Of a stretch of DNA of 64,000 nt, positions 52,124 through 61,230 are shown one piece after another; position 1 is the stretch's first letter, and each line of letters starts with the position of its first letter. The position numbers and the translations under genes are program-made. The notes beneath the pieces were generated by a model. It was not told the DNA's origin and made no database searches. It saw only the letters and a list, made by a program, of their open reading frames with translations. The stretch spans positions 1 to 64,000 of the forward strand of contig MVGU01001159.1 of NCBI GenBank assembly GCA_002005505.1, read 5' to 3'. The DNA is from Botryococcus braunii (Eukaryota > Chlorophyta > Trebouxiophyceae).

Positions 52124-52958
52124 GTATTCCTAGCTCGCTACTTAGTAAAATGTGTGGCATTGTACATAGTTTTATATATGTAAATAGTTTTGATGTGTCT
52201 GAACTCCAGTCCGTTTATACCCTTCATGTTGATGAGGCTTTGACTGATCCCTGCCACTGAGCTGTGATTGCCCAGTGCTGCAGGAATGTTGTTTAAATGT
52301 TAACTGTCTCACTTGATGGCGCTATAAGCGTAAGAGCATGCTTTGTCACGGAAAGGAAATACAACGTCCTTTGGCTGAAGGGGTGACAATATATCTAGAA
52401 TTGACTAGAATGCAGATCCACAGGGTGCTTACCTGCCCAAAACCTAACAGATGCTCTTCAATAAAAGTTTGAAAAATCGTGACCCGGCACAAGCGGAGGA
52501 AAAATGTTATGTATGAGTTTTTAGGGGGAAAAGTGAAATATATCAGTCAGAAGTGAATATATCAGTGTCGGGTTTGACGAGTATTGCTGGCGAAAAGGGC
52601 CAGCTTCAGCCCCGGCCTTTGGCAGTACGTGAAGGTGGCGTGAGTCGCAATTGGGCATTAATGGTGGTGGTGACCGAGTAATCAAAGACACCTTGGTGAA
52701 CACGAGTTAGAATTACAAACGGCTTAAGTGCACACAAATACGACAAATTCTATTGCAAATGCCTTCACCACGCTGTAATACATAATAACTCGAGACAATG
52801 ATAGCGGCATTCGGTAAGGTTAGACTTCTACTAAGGTAAAACCAAGGTCTATGCTGCCGAGATCAGTTGACGTATGAAAATGAGCATGGATGCATGTAAA
52901 TGCTTCACTCATAATACTAATGCTTCCCAAATTGAAGTTCCTATATGCGCTGAGTTGC
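52124..52958. other. Right flank of the D nest
   Basis: GTATT (52124-52128) is the D duplication. About 52190-52292 repeats 8921-9016. CCCAAAACCTAACA at 52436-52449 looks like the end of a C-like LTR. No gene seen up to the Helitron remnant. Confidence 0.5.
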
Positions 52959-52974
52959 TTAGTGTTGTGCCGTC

Positions 52975-53533
52975 CTAGATGGATAGCATCCGAGCCTCTG
53001 CCTGCCGCAATCGTGCATACTCTTCCGCGACCTTGGGGTCAGCCTTATAAAGACTTCGTTCGACCAAGCCGATAAGCAAAACCCCATCAAGACTCCGCAC
53101 TCTACTAAGGGCAACGTAAGCTTGCCCATGAGCGAAGATTGTACGTCCAAGGTCTATCACGGCGCGATCCATGGAAAGGCCTTGAACTCCGATGGATGGT
53201 GATGGCCCATGACAATTGCAAAGGAAATTGGCTTCGCTCAATGACATGCCTTCCATTTGAAGTGCGAAATCTCGCAGTGGCTCTGCCTATGGGTGTGTAT
53301 TCACTCATACTCCCTGCACAAGAAGATAGGATGTTGTAAGCTTGTGGAACAGATAAAGGGTAAGACCAGATGGGTCCAGGATGGGTGTCAAAGTGATTAG
53401 TGCCATGTGGAAATATTTGAACAAATGCCATGGCCTCTATCCCTTGGATTGCATGGATGCTTGCTGGAGGCCCATCATGACGTGGTAAGTTCACAGATGT
53501 ACGCGCGCCACGAGCGGAAGCACTTGCGGGGCA
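52975..53533 (-). pseudogene. Helitron Rep start fused to PIF1 helicase C-terminus
   Basis: IEAMAFVQIFPHGTNHF and YPLSVPQAYN match the beginning of Helitron-like Rep domains. Shortly after come FPLQLSWAITIHRS, a frame change near 53258, LSMDRAVIDLGRTIFAHGQA and YVALSRVRSLDGVLL, the last motifs of PIF1-family helicases. Roughly a thousand residues expected between them are absent. It is therefore a deletion derivative without Rep or ATPase activity. Confidence 0.75.
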
Positions 53534-54074
53534 TCATTGATAGTTGGCACCTAGGCAACAACCATAGTTGGCATACCGAAAGACGTTTAAGTACAAGTCG
53601 ACACCCTTACCTCTAAGACCAATTAGGTCATGCATGGCGTCGTGAGGTAGGATGGGTCGATCATCAAGAACCACTGAATGTTGAAGCACATTGGAGTTGA
53701 CTTCACTAAATTCTTCCGCAGTGGCAGGGAGGACGACGTCAGGAGATTGAACTTGCACCGTGACATCGCGATAGTAGACGTTGTGCGCAATGAGCCATGT
53801 CAATGCCCTTATAATCTTCCTATAATTGATGGAGTACACTCCCACTTGTTCATGTCGACCGTCTTGAGGTAGATTATGAGGTTCAGGTTGGTCTTGTTGT
53901 TGAACGTCAACCTCCTCAGGAGGATTAAGGTCTCCTTGGTTTTCAGCATGGTGCTCGGCGCTTAAAACTATAGTTCTGTTGCCTTCCTCGCATGCAGGTG
54001 CATCCTCAATTGAAGGTGGCGCGGCCCCCTCACGCGGGTGCACAATGACGCTCATCAACCCTTCATCTGGAGGG

Positions 54075-54263
<189 letters not shown>

Positions 54264-54559
54264 CGAGGAAGGTGATTCACAAACGTTGGTGCATCAAAAG
54301 GAAAGCTGATGGCCATTCCTCGATATGCACTTTGTCCCTTGGGGAGCTGGATGACGGTCACAAAGCAATGCATCAGACATACCATGCGAAGCTCCATATA
54401 ATTCAAATCCGAGAGCTCCTCTGGGCATGGCAATAAAGCCATTCCATTTGCGAGTGACATGGGGGGTACCTACATATCAATATGAAATGACAACCCTGGT
54501 CAAATGGCATGTTGTGGATCTCATGAAATGTGTAGTAAATGGTCCGAAGCGCACCTTGC

Positions 54560-55889
54560 CTTGTTCGATGTGGCAACGGCAATGCTTACAAAGGCACAAC
54601 GCCTCTTGTGTAAGTTCTTCATGGATCGTCCCCAGCATCTCTACGGCTCTAATGGAAACCTGTCCACATGAGTAAGATGAGCATGTTCCATTGCCAATGA
54701 CCTCAGATACAACTCATGGACATTATGGCTTAAGCAAGAACTTACCTCCGACCCAACCCGTGGTCTCACTACTTGGTAGCGGTACATCCTCCTGTTACAA
54801 CTGCTGCAAATACATGTTGGGGCTTGACAGAATGTGTCCAGCAAAGCAAGGTCCCGGTGGAGAGGTGGAGGGTTGACCGGTGGAGGTACTGCGTTCCGAG
54901 CACGGGGACGTCTGACTCTGATCATGGGGAATGCCCGCCCTCTGATACCGTCCATAGACGCCGTCGGGAGAGGCGGATTGCTGCAGCATCATGTGGGGCA
55001 CGCGGAACTCTAATTACGGGGATTGCTGCAGCATGATGTACAGCACGGGGAACTCTGATTACGGGGAATGAACGCCCTCTGCTACGGTCCATGTGACGCC
55101 GCCGGGAGAGGCGTCGAGCAGCAAAGGTGGGTAATGACGTGCTTGGAATAGAGGGGGACACAAGGTGTTGCCCAGCACCTGCACAACATGCTTGCATGAG
55201 ATGGATGCAACGTACTTCCTTGAAGCATTATTTCATTATTCTTTAAACATGAATTGTGAGGCGTTACCTAGAGTTGGCGTTGGAGATTGAGGAACAATGT
55301 GAGGTGGACGTGCGTTGCAAACACGGGCAACTCTAACGATAGGGAGATGATGTCCTCTGTTATTATCCATGAGACGTCGCCTAGAAAGGCGTCTCGCAGC
55401 ACACGTGATTGATGACGGGGCAGAAGTCGTTAAGGTATCCCCTATAAGGCTTGCAGGTAGAGACCATGGAGGAGCTTGTGGTCCCATTGCACCTCGAGCA
55501 ATGCGAGCTAGAGGTGCCTTGCGAGCAAGGGGAACTCTGATTTTAGGGAATGGATACCCCCTCTTGATATCCATGAGACGACGCCGGGACAAGCGCCTAG
55601 TAGATGAGCTATTCCCCGTAAGAGTTGGTAGTGGAGGGCATAAAGGGACATGTGAGGATGTTTGCAAGCCACCATGTCCCATTGCAGCTTCAAACAGAGT
55701 TCCCAACTGTGAAGCAGGAGCTCTTAAGTCGTGTGCGTCCACCTCGGATATACAACCCCTTCCATGAGGATGATTATGGCCTATTGCATCCCCAATTAGC
55801 ATGGTGTCCCTGCTTACACTATACTCTAAAGGGACAGATGTGTTGGAGTCTTCTCCATTTCCTGCACAGCATGCTTGCAAGTAAGGCAC
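54560..55889 (-). pseudogene. Helitron N-terminal Cys-rich region with repeated basic peptides
   Basis: Near 54780-54840 the frame reads LALLDTFCQAPTCICSSCNR, a zinc-finger-like segment common before DUF6570 in Helitrons. Upstream, a motif of the form RRLSRRR-x-MD-x2-RG-x3-P-x-VRV-A/P recurs about four times (around 54960, 55085, 55370 and 55570). Two repeats are preceded by QACCAG. The pieces are in more than one frame, so exons or frameshifts are involved. I do not know their function; AT-hook-like DNA binding is possible. Confidence 0.45.
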
Positions 55890-56640
55890 TTCATGACATC
55901 AAAGCGAGCAGAGATACATTAAAGCGAGCAAAGATAGTACTAAAGATAATACCTGTTGAAGCCACCAGAAGAGGGGCAGGTGAAATGCCAGCTGCAAACA
56001 CCAACATCAAATGAAATAATCACTTCATATGTCTCAAGGATGGCAAATCAAGAGTGGTGCGAAGGCATTACCGGACGGGCAACAATGTCCGTAGGATGGA
56101 TCATAAAGAAGTAAAGTACTTACCCTCTCGACAGCGCGCCTCAGAATCTCGAGTATGCTGCTCTGCCCTTTGAAGATTTCTAGCAACCACACTGCTGGGT
56201 GTAATATTCACTACTCTACTCTGAGGTTCCATGGGGATCGCGAGTAGAAGGAATAGGATATTAATAACACCATTGCCCGCTTATCGGAGACCTGAAAATT
56301 ACCGTTAAAGTCACATACATGCGGTTCCCGAATTTCAGTCCACTTAAATTAAGTCAAGGGTCCCACGAGTAAAGCATGGGCATATCGAGTTCCATTGACA
56401 TACACGTTCTCGGAATAACACAAGTCACAAGACACAAGAAGCGATACGCAAGAGAGAGAGAGAAAGTTTATGAAGGCCTCCCGTGGGGTTTAGAATGGGT
56501 CCAAGCTGTTGTTGCTGTTGTTGTTTCGCGAAGTGAGTCCTTCGGAAGCATCCGTTGCAAGTTGCGTGCGACAGTGCGACAGTGCGACAATGCTTACAAT
56601 TAACTTTGAACTCCTTCGATCTTTGACTTTAATCTATTCT
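55890..56640. other. Spacer between Helitron remnant and LINE K
   Basis: No gene recognised. Short simple repeats (GAGA run near 56452; GTT repeats near 56505; GTGCGACA repeats near 56570). Part of it may be the LINE K 5' UTR. Confidence 0.45.
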
Positions 56641-56651
56641 GATACTCTCTC

Positions 56652-57542
56652 ATGACTTCTATGCTTTCGAGTATTCTTGGGGAGAAGCGTGCCCGTCCGG
56701 AATCGCCATCCCCTACCACGGATGGGAAGTCTAAGACCCTCGGCGAGGATGCCCTTGCCAGTATTACCTCTGAGCTCAAAATATTTTTGTGATCCGAACT
56801 TAATGATAAGCTTCAGGCGGCCGTGGCCGACGCTTTGGTTCCCTTTAAACTTCAGATTCAGCAACAGATCGGCGAGATCCTCGCGCCCCTCCACACTCAG
56901 ATTGCCGTCTTTGTGGAAAATATGGAGGCTAAGGTGGAGGCAAAGTTGGATAACAAACTCCTTGAGGTTCAGGAGATTGTACGCGCCGGTTATGAAGACC
57001 TGGACAACAAGTTTTCCAAGTGCGACTCCTCTCTAGACGCTCTGGAGAGAAAGTTTCGCTCTCCTAACGCCATCCTTTTTGGGGTGGAGGAGAGCGTGGG
57101 GGAAAAAACCCTCAATGCAGTTACGTCCTTTCTCAACTGCGAGATTCATGAGGCAGCTCGGCTTGGGAAGTTTGTTGCTGGTGCTCCTCGTGCTCGTCCA
57201 GTTCTCATCCGGTTCCACTCCACTGCAGACAAACATGCCGCTTACAAGAAATCCAAGGACCTCAGGAGGCGCTTTCACGTTTCTATGGACGACGACCTCA
57301 CACCCAAGCAACGTGCAGCCCGGGCAGCTCTCCAACCTCAAGCCACCGCCTTGCGCAACCAGGGCTGGATCACCTTCTGGAGGGGCGAATCCTTATTCAA
57401 AGTCAAGGGGCAAGGGCCCCCCGTCAAAGTGCTCCCTGGAGTTTTTGCTGCTCCCCCTTCAGCTTCCCCAGCTCCTACTCCTTCTGCTCCCCCAGCTACG
57501 GGCCCGGGTCCATCCTCTCGAGCTCAGGGCCCCGCTGCTTAG
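56652..57542 (+). CDS. LINE K ORF1 protein
   Basis: Starts at ATG 56652 (MTSMLSSILGEKRARPESPS). An in-frame TGA lies at 56790-56792 after KIFL. It continues with a coiled-coil-like stretch (LQAAVADALVPFKLQ, VENMEAKVEAKLDNKLLEVQ), then a segment like the RRM and C-terminal parts of LINE ORF1 proteins (AILFGVEESV, RPVLIRFHSTADKHAAYKKS, DDLTPKQRAARAAL). A Pro/Ala-rich tail ends at TAG 57540-57542. ORF1 proteins bind the element RNA. Without suppression of the TGA, only a start downstream would give protein. Confidence 0.7.
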
Positions 57543-60500
57543 GAACCCGTTGGTCAAGTCACTCTTTCGCTTCTGACCTGGAATATCCGTGGCCTCACAG
57601 ATTCTAAGTTCCACCTCTATGATTATGGTCGGTTTTTTCATGAGTTCGATGTAGTAATGTTACAAGAGACTCTGCATAAGCATATTGATCCGGATCTGTT
57701 TAGGGGCTTTCAACTTTTTTGTTCTCCACCGCAACTTTCTCTTGACAAGACAGGTTATGGTTTGGTGATTGCCGTTAAGGTCAGTTCCTTGTACAGTGCC
57801 CAACTATGGGCCACCACATCTTCGTCCCTTTGGGTATCCCTGCGTTTTGTGCACGACACCCATTCCCCACTTTACTTAGGCAACGTTTACATTCCCCCCC
57901 TTGGGTCCCCGCTCCTTCAGACTGTTCCTATTCCCACTCGTTACGATGAGTTATATGGGGTTCTGGCGTCCAGTGACGGTTATGTCTTTCTGGGGAGTGA
58001 CTTCAATGGACATATTGAGTATGTTTCTACCTCTTCCTCGGTTGATGTCGGCAAATTCAGTGGTCAAGATCCTAGTGGCCGCCAGCTTGTCACCTTGGCT
58101 GACCAAAGTGGGTTACTTATATGCACGGGCCGTGTCCCGGGGGACTTTCATGCTCCTCCGATGTACCGTGCCACCAGCCGTACCTCTGCCACTCGCCCAG
58201 ATCATATTTTGGTTTCTTCGTTGCTTCACACTTGCCTCCAATCGGTCACGGTTTCCACTGAGTTAAGGGGTTCTGATCACTACCCCATTGCCTCATCGGT
58301 GGCGCTCACCGGGCTTTCTTATCAGGAGTCGAGTCCTTCTCATTTGGGGGTGCCACTGAAACAAGTCCATTGGCGAGGGGGTTGTCGTTTAGCTTATGTG
58401 CATCGTTTGGAGCTCGCAGCTCCCGCCTTGGGTCGTTGTGCGGATTTAGCAGTGGCAGGGCATGTGGAGGAAGCACTTACCACACTGTCCCAAGTCTTAG
58501 TCCGTGCGGCTCACGATGCGGACATGCGGATGTATAGTGTTCGGTTAGCTTCTCCTGCTAGGAATCCCCCACACCAGCCATTCTATGACCAGGAATGTGT
58601 TAGACTCAAGCGGGACTGGCGGCGGGCAGGTCGCTTGCATGGGTTTTCTGACCCTGCCGTGCGTGGACTTGAGCGGCACTATCATTCCTATGTGCGGTCC
58701 CGTAAACGGGTGTGGCTCATGTCTCAATTGGATGAGTGTGTTGCTCTCTTTCATACTTGCCCCCGTCTCTTTTGGCGGACGCTCCGTGGCCACCCCCCTT
58801 CCTTGCCCCTGCCCTTGCATGACCATCAGATGTGGGGCACCTTCATGTCTGGGTTCACTGGGGGGGATGTAGCTGCCCCTGCTGAACCGCTTCTCTCCTT
58901 GTCTGAGGTGGCGTATCCACCTTCTCCGGTCACCGATGACTCCCTTAACCAACCCTTCACCTTACAGGAAATGGAAGATGCCCTTGGTACCTTGCACACG
59001 GGTAGGAGTGTTGGATTTCAGGGTTTTCCGTCTGAATTCCTTCGCTTCGCCCAACGCCCCCCTGACCCCCACACCCGTAGACAGGACCCCCATCTCTTGG
59101 CCCCGCTCTTGTTGACCATTGTCAATGCCATGTTTCAGGTTGGGCGCATTCCCCCTGCCTTCAATGTGTCTCGGGTCGTCCCTGTGTTTAAACCCGGGGC
59201 CAAGGACGTATTAGATACGGCAAATTACCGCCCTCTTGCTGTCCCTGAACCCTTCATGCGGTTGTATGCCACTCTCTTGAACACTCGGCTTATTCGGCAT
59301 CTGGAAACCCAGGGGTTGCGCTGTCAAGCCCAAACTGGCTTCCGCCCAGGTTTTTCCACCTTGCATCAGCTCTTTGCGGTTCAGCACTTCATTGACCTTG
59401 CTACGCCAGAGCACCCCTTATTTTTATGCTCTTTAGATTTGAGTAAAGCCTATGATCGGGTTCCTCGTCCCCTTCTTTGGGAGGCCTTATCTCGGGTGGG
59501 GGTACCTGCCCAATTTCGGGCTGCTGTGCAATCTTTGTTTGGCGATGCCTTAGTTACCTTATGTGCAGGGGGGACGTCCGGGGCGCTCGTGACGCCTCGG
59601 GTCGGTATCCTCCAGGGGTCCCCTATTAGTCCTACTCTGTTTGGTATCTTCTCGGATGGTCTCATTCGCTATGTTGAAGCTCGGTGTCCGGGTGTTGGGC
59701 CCGCCACCCGGGATGGTCGTTCTGTCCCTATTCAGGGCTATGCCGATGACTACAAGCTTCTGGCCAAGTCCCGGGACGAGTTGCAGGCTCACCTTCTCCC
59801 CGCTACTTCGGAGTGGTGCCAGTTCACGCGTATGCGGGTGAATGTCCCCAAGTCGCATTTCATGGTCTTCCCTCACTCGCAGGAGGCCCCCGTCCCCGTT
59901 ACGTATGATGGTCAACCCCTGCCTCGGGTGACCAAGGCTCGTCATTTAGGAGTCATCCTTTCTACGACTTCCGGTATTGGGGCTACCTTTGGCCACTTAC
60001 GTGGCAAGATGTGGGGTGCCTGGTCTACTATTTTCACGCGCTATGGCAATCTTAAATGCGCCACTTCGATTGGTCTTCTTGTGCGTCTCTTCTTGACGTG
60101 TGTGGTTCCTGCTTGTTCATATGGGTGTGAGGTATGGAGTCTCCGGGGGTTTTCCCCCTCCTCCCCTCAGCCCTCTGCAAACACTCTAGAAAAGGATTTT
60201 CTTACTATGCTCCGGATGATCCTAGGGGTTCGTCCCACTGTCCGTACTGATGTGCTCCTTGCCGAGGTAGGCGTTTGGCCCCTTCAGCATATTTGGTTGA
60301 AGCGGGTGGTCACCTTTTGGAACTCTCTGGCAGCTCTCCCCGCAGACCACTTGTATGCCCGCATTCATAGGGACTCTTGCTACTACGGGGTTACGGCTCG
60401 TCCCCCGTCCTGGGCGGCTTCTTTGATGTCCACCCTTCGACGCTTAGGGTACCCCTATGAGGTTGATTGTCAGCGCCCCCATCCTGTAGACATGGATACC

Positions 60501-60968
60501 TTTTTAGCCCTCGTTAGGCAGGCTAATACTCTCGATGTGCCTTCCCTCCATGTTTCCCCCCGGTTGGCCCCTACGGATCCTCAGCTGTGTACTTATGTGC
60601 GGTGGTTTGCGCGCCCTACTAAGGCTCAGCGTTCCCGCCTTTTTTATCTCTCTCTTGATGTTTCCAAGGTTCGGCTCTTTCTCAGGTTTCGTCTTGGTGT
60701 TCATGGCCTTCCCATTGATCTGGGCCGCCGGCAGCGGCTTCCGCGGCTTCAGCGAGTGTGTGATATGTGTGGTTCCGCTGTGGGTGATGAACACCACTTT
60801 GTTTTACACTGTCCCGCCCTTACGCCGGTGCGGGACCGTTACCCCCAGTTGTTTGCTAGTCCCTCACGGTCTCTTCGGCAGTTTATTTGGCAGGCTGACT
60901 TGCGTGCGGTTGTATCGTTCATCTCGGATGCCTTCCAGGCTCGTGTTGACTTATGCCGGACGCGGTGA
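57543..60968 (+). CDS. LINE K ORF2: endonuclease-reverse transcriptase
   Basis: In frame with ORF1 after the TAG. The endonuclease begins before the first ATG (57657) with LLTWNIRGL, then [25 protein letters not shown] and [11 protein letters not shown] has [57 protein letters not shown], the catalytic GYADDYKLL and RHLGVIL. A zinc knuckle [18 protein letters not shown] lies near the C-terminus. The stop is TGA 60966. It makes nicks and primes reverse transcription at the target. Apart from the shared TAG it is open for over 1100 codons. Confidence 0.88.
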   Translation, partial: EPVGQVTLSLLTWNIRGLTDSKFHLYDYGRFFHEFDVVMLQETLHKHIDPDLFRGFQLFCSPPQLSLDKTGYGLVIAVKVSSLYSAQLWATTSSSLWVSLRFVHDTHSPLYLGNVYIPPLGSPLLQTVPIPTRYDELYGVLASSDGYVFLGSDFNGHIEYVSTSSSVDVGKFSGQDPSGRQLVTLADQSGLLICTGRVPGDFHAPPMYRATSRTSATRPDHILVSSLLHTCLQSVTVSTELRGSDHYPIASSVALTGLSYQESSPSHLGVPLKQVHWRGGCRLAYVHRLELAAPALGRCADLAVAGHVEEALTTLSQVLVRAAHDADMRMYSVRLASPARNPPHQPFYDQECVRLKRDWRRAGRLHGFSDPAVRGLERHYHSYVRSRKRVWLMSQLDECVALFHTCPRLFWRTLRGHPPSLPLPLHDHQMWGTFMSGFTGGDVAAPAEPLLSLSEVAYPPSPVTDDSLNQPFTLQEMEDALGTLHTGRSVGFQGFPSEFLRFAQRPPDPHTRRQDPHLLAPLLLTIVNAMFQVGRIPPAFNVSRVVPVFKPGAKDVLDTANYRPLAVPEPFMRLYATLLNTRLIRHLETQGLRCQAQTGFRPGFSTLHQLFAVQHFIDLATPEHPLFLCSLDLSKAYDRVPRPLLWEALSRVGVPAQFRAAVQSLFGDALVTLCAGGTSGALVTPRVGILQGSPISPTLFGIFSDGLIRYVEARCPGVGPATRDGRSVPIQGYADDYKLLAKSRDELQAHLLPATSEWCQFTRMRVNVPKSHFMVFPHSQEAPVPVTYDGQPLPRVTKARHLGVILSTTSGIGATFGHLRGKMWGAWSTIFTRYGNLKCATSIGLLVRLFLTCVVPACSYGCEVWSLRGFSPSSPQPSANTLEKDFLTMLRMILGVRPTVRTDVLLAEVGVWPLQHIWLKRVVTFWNSLAALPADHLYARIHRDSCYYGVTARPPSWAASLMSTLRRLGYPYEVDCQRPHPVDMDTFLALVRQANTLDVPSLHVSPRLAPTDPQLCTYVRWFARPTKAQRSRLFYLSLDVSKVRLFLRFRLGVHGLPIDLGRRQRLPRLQRVCDMCGSAVGDEHHFVLHCPALTPVRDRYPQLFASPSRSLRQFIWQADLRAVVSFISDAFQARVDLCRTR

Positions 60969-61230
60969 CTTGGCCGCAGCCACGTGTGTGGCTGCCCCTC
61001 CCCCATTTATTCCCCATTTCCCCATTTCGTTTACGCCGTTGCGTGTCTAGTCTTTGGTTGGCTACCTCGGGTGGCCCGCTTTTCTTTATTTCGTGCTAGC
61101 GTGTGTTGTGGACATCTTATCATGCCCTTGTGGCTGGACAGATGTAACTTCTTCTTCCCTTTACAAGAGTGGAGTAAAAAAGACCAGCCCAATGTTCAGG
61201 GACCCAAACCCCAATGTTTCAAGCTATGAG
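60969..61230 (+). other. LINE K 3' UTR and junction with LINE L
   Basis: Non-coding. A short A-run (GTAAAAAAGACC near 61175) may mark the K 3' end. The L stop codon is at 61231. Confidence 0.5.

Larger units (their letters stand above)
56640..61200 (+). mobile_element. LINE K: APE-type non-LTR retrotransposon
   Basis: It has two coding regions in a single frame: ORF1 (56652-57542) and ORF2 (from 57543) with an apurinic-type endonuclease, reverse transcriptase and C-terminal CCHC. There are no LTRs. A 3' UTR of about 230 bp follows. Exact ends and target duplication were not found. It lies tail to tail with LINE L. Confidence 0.85.
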
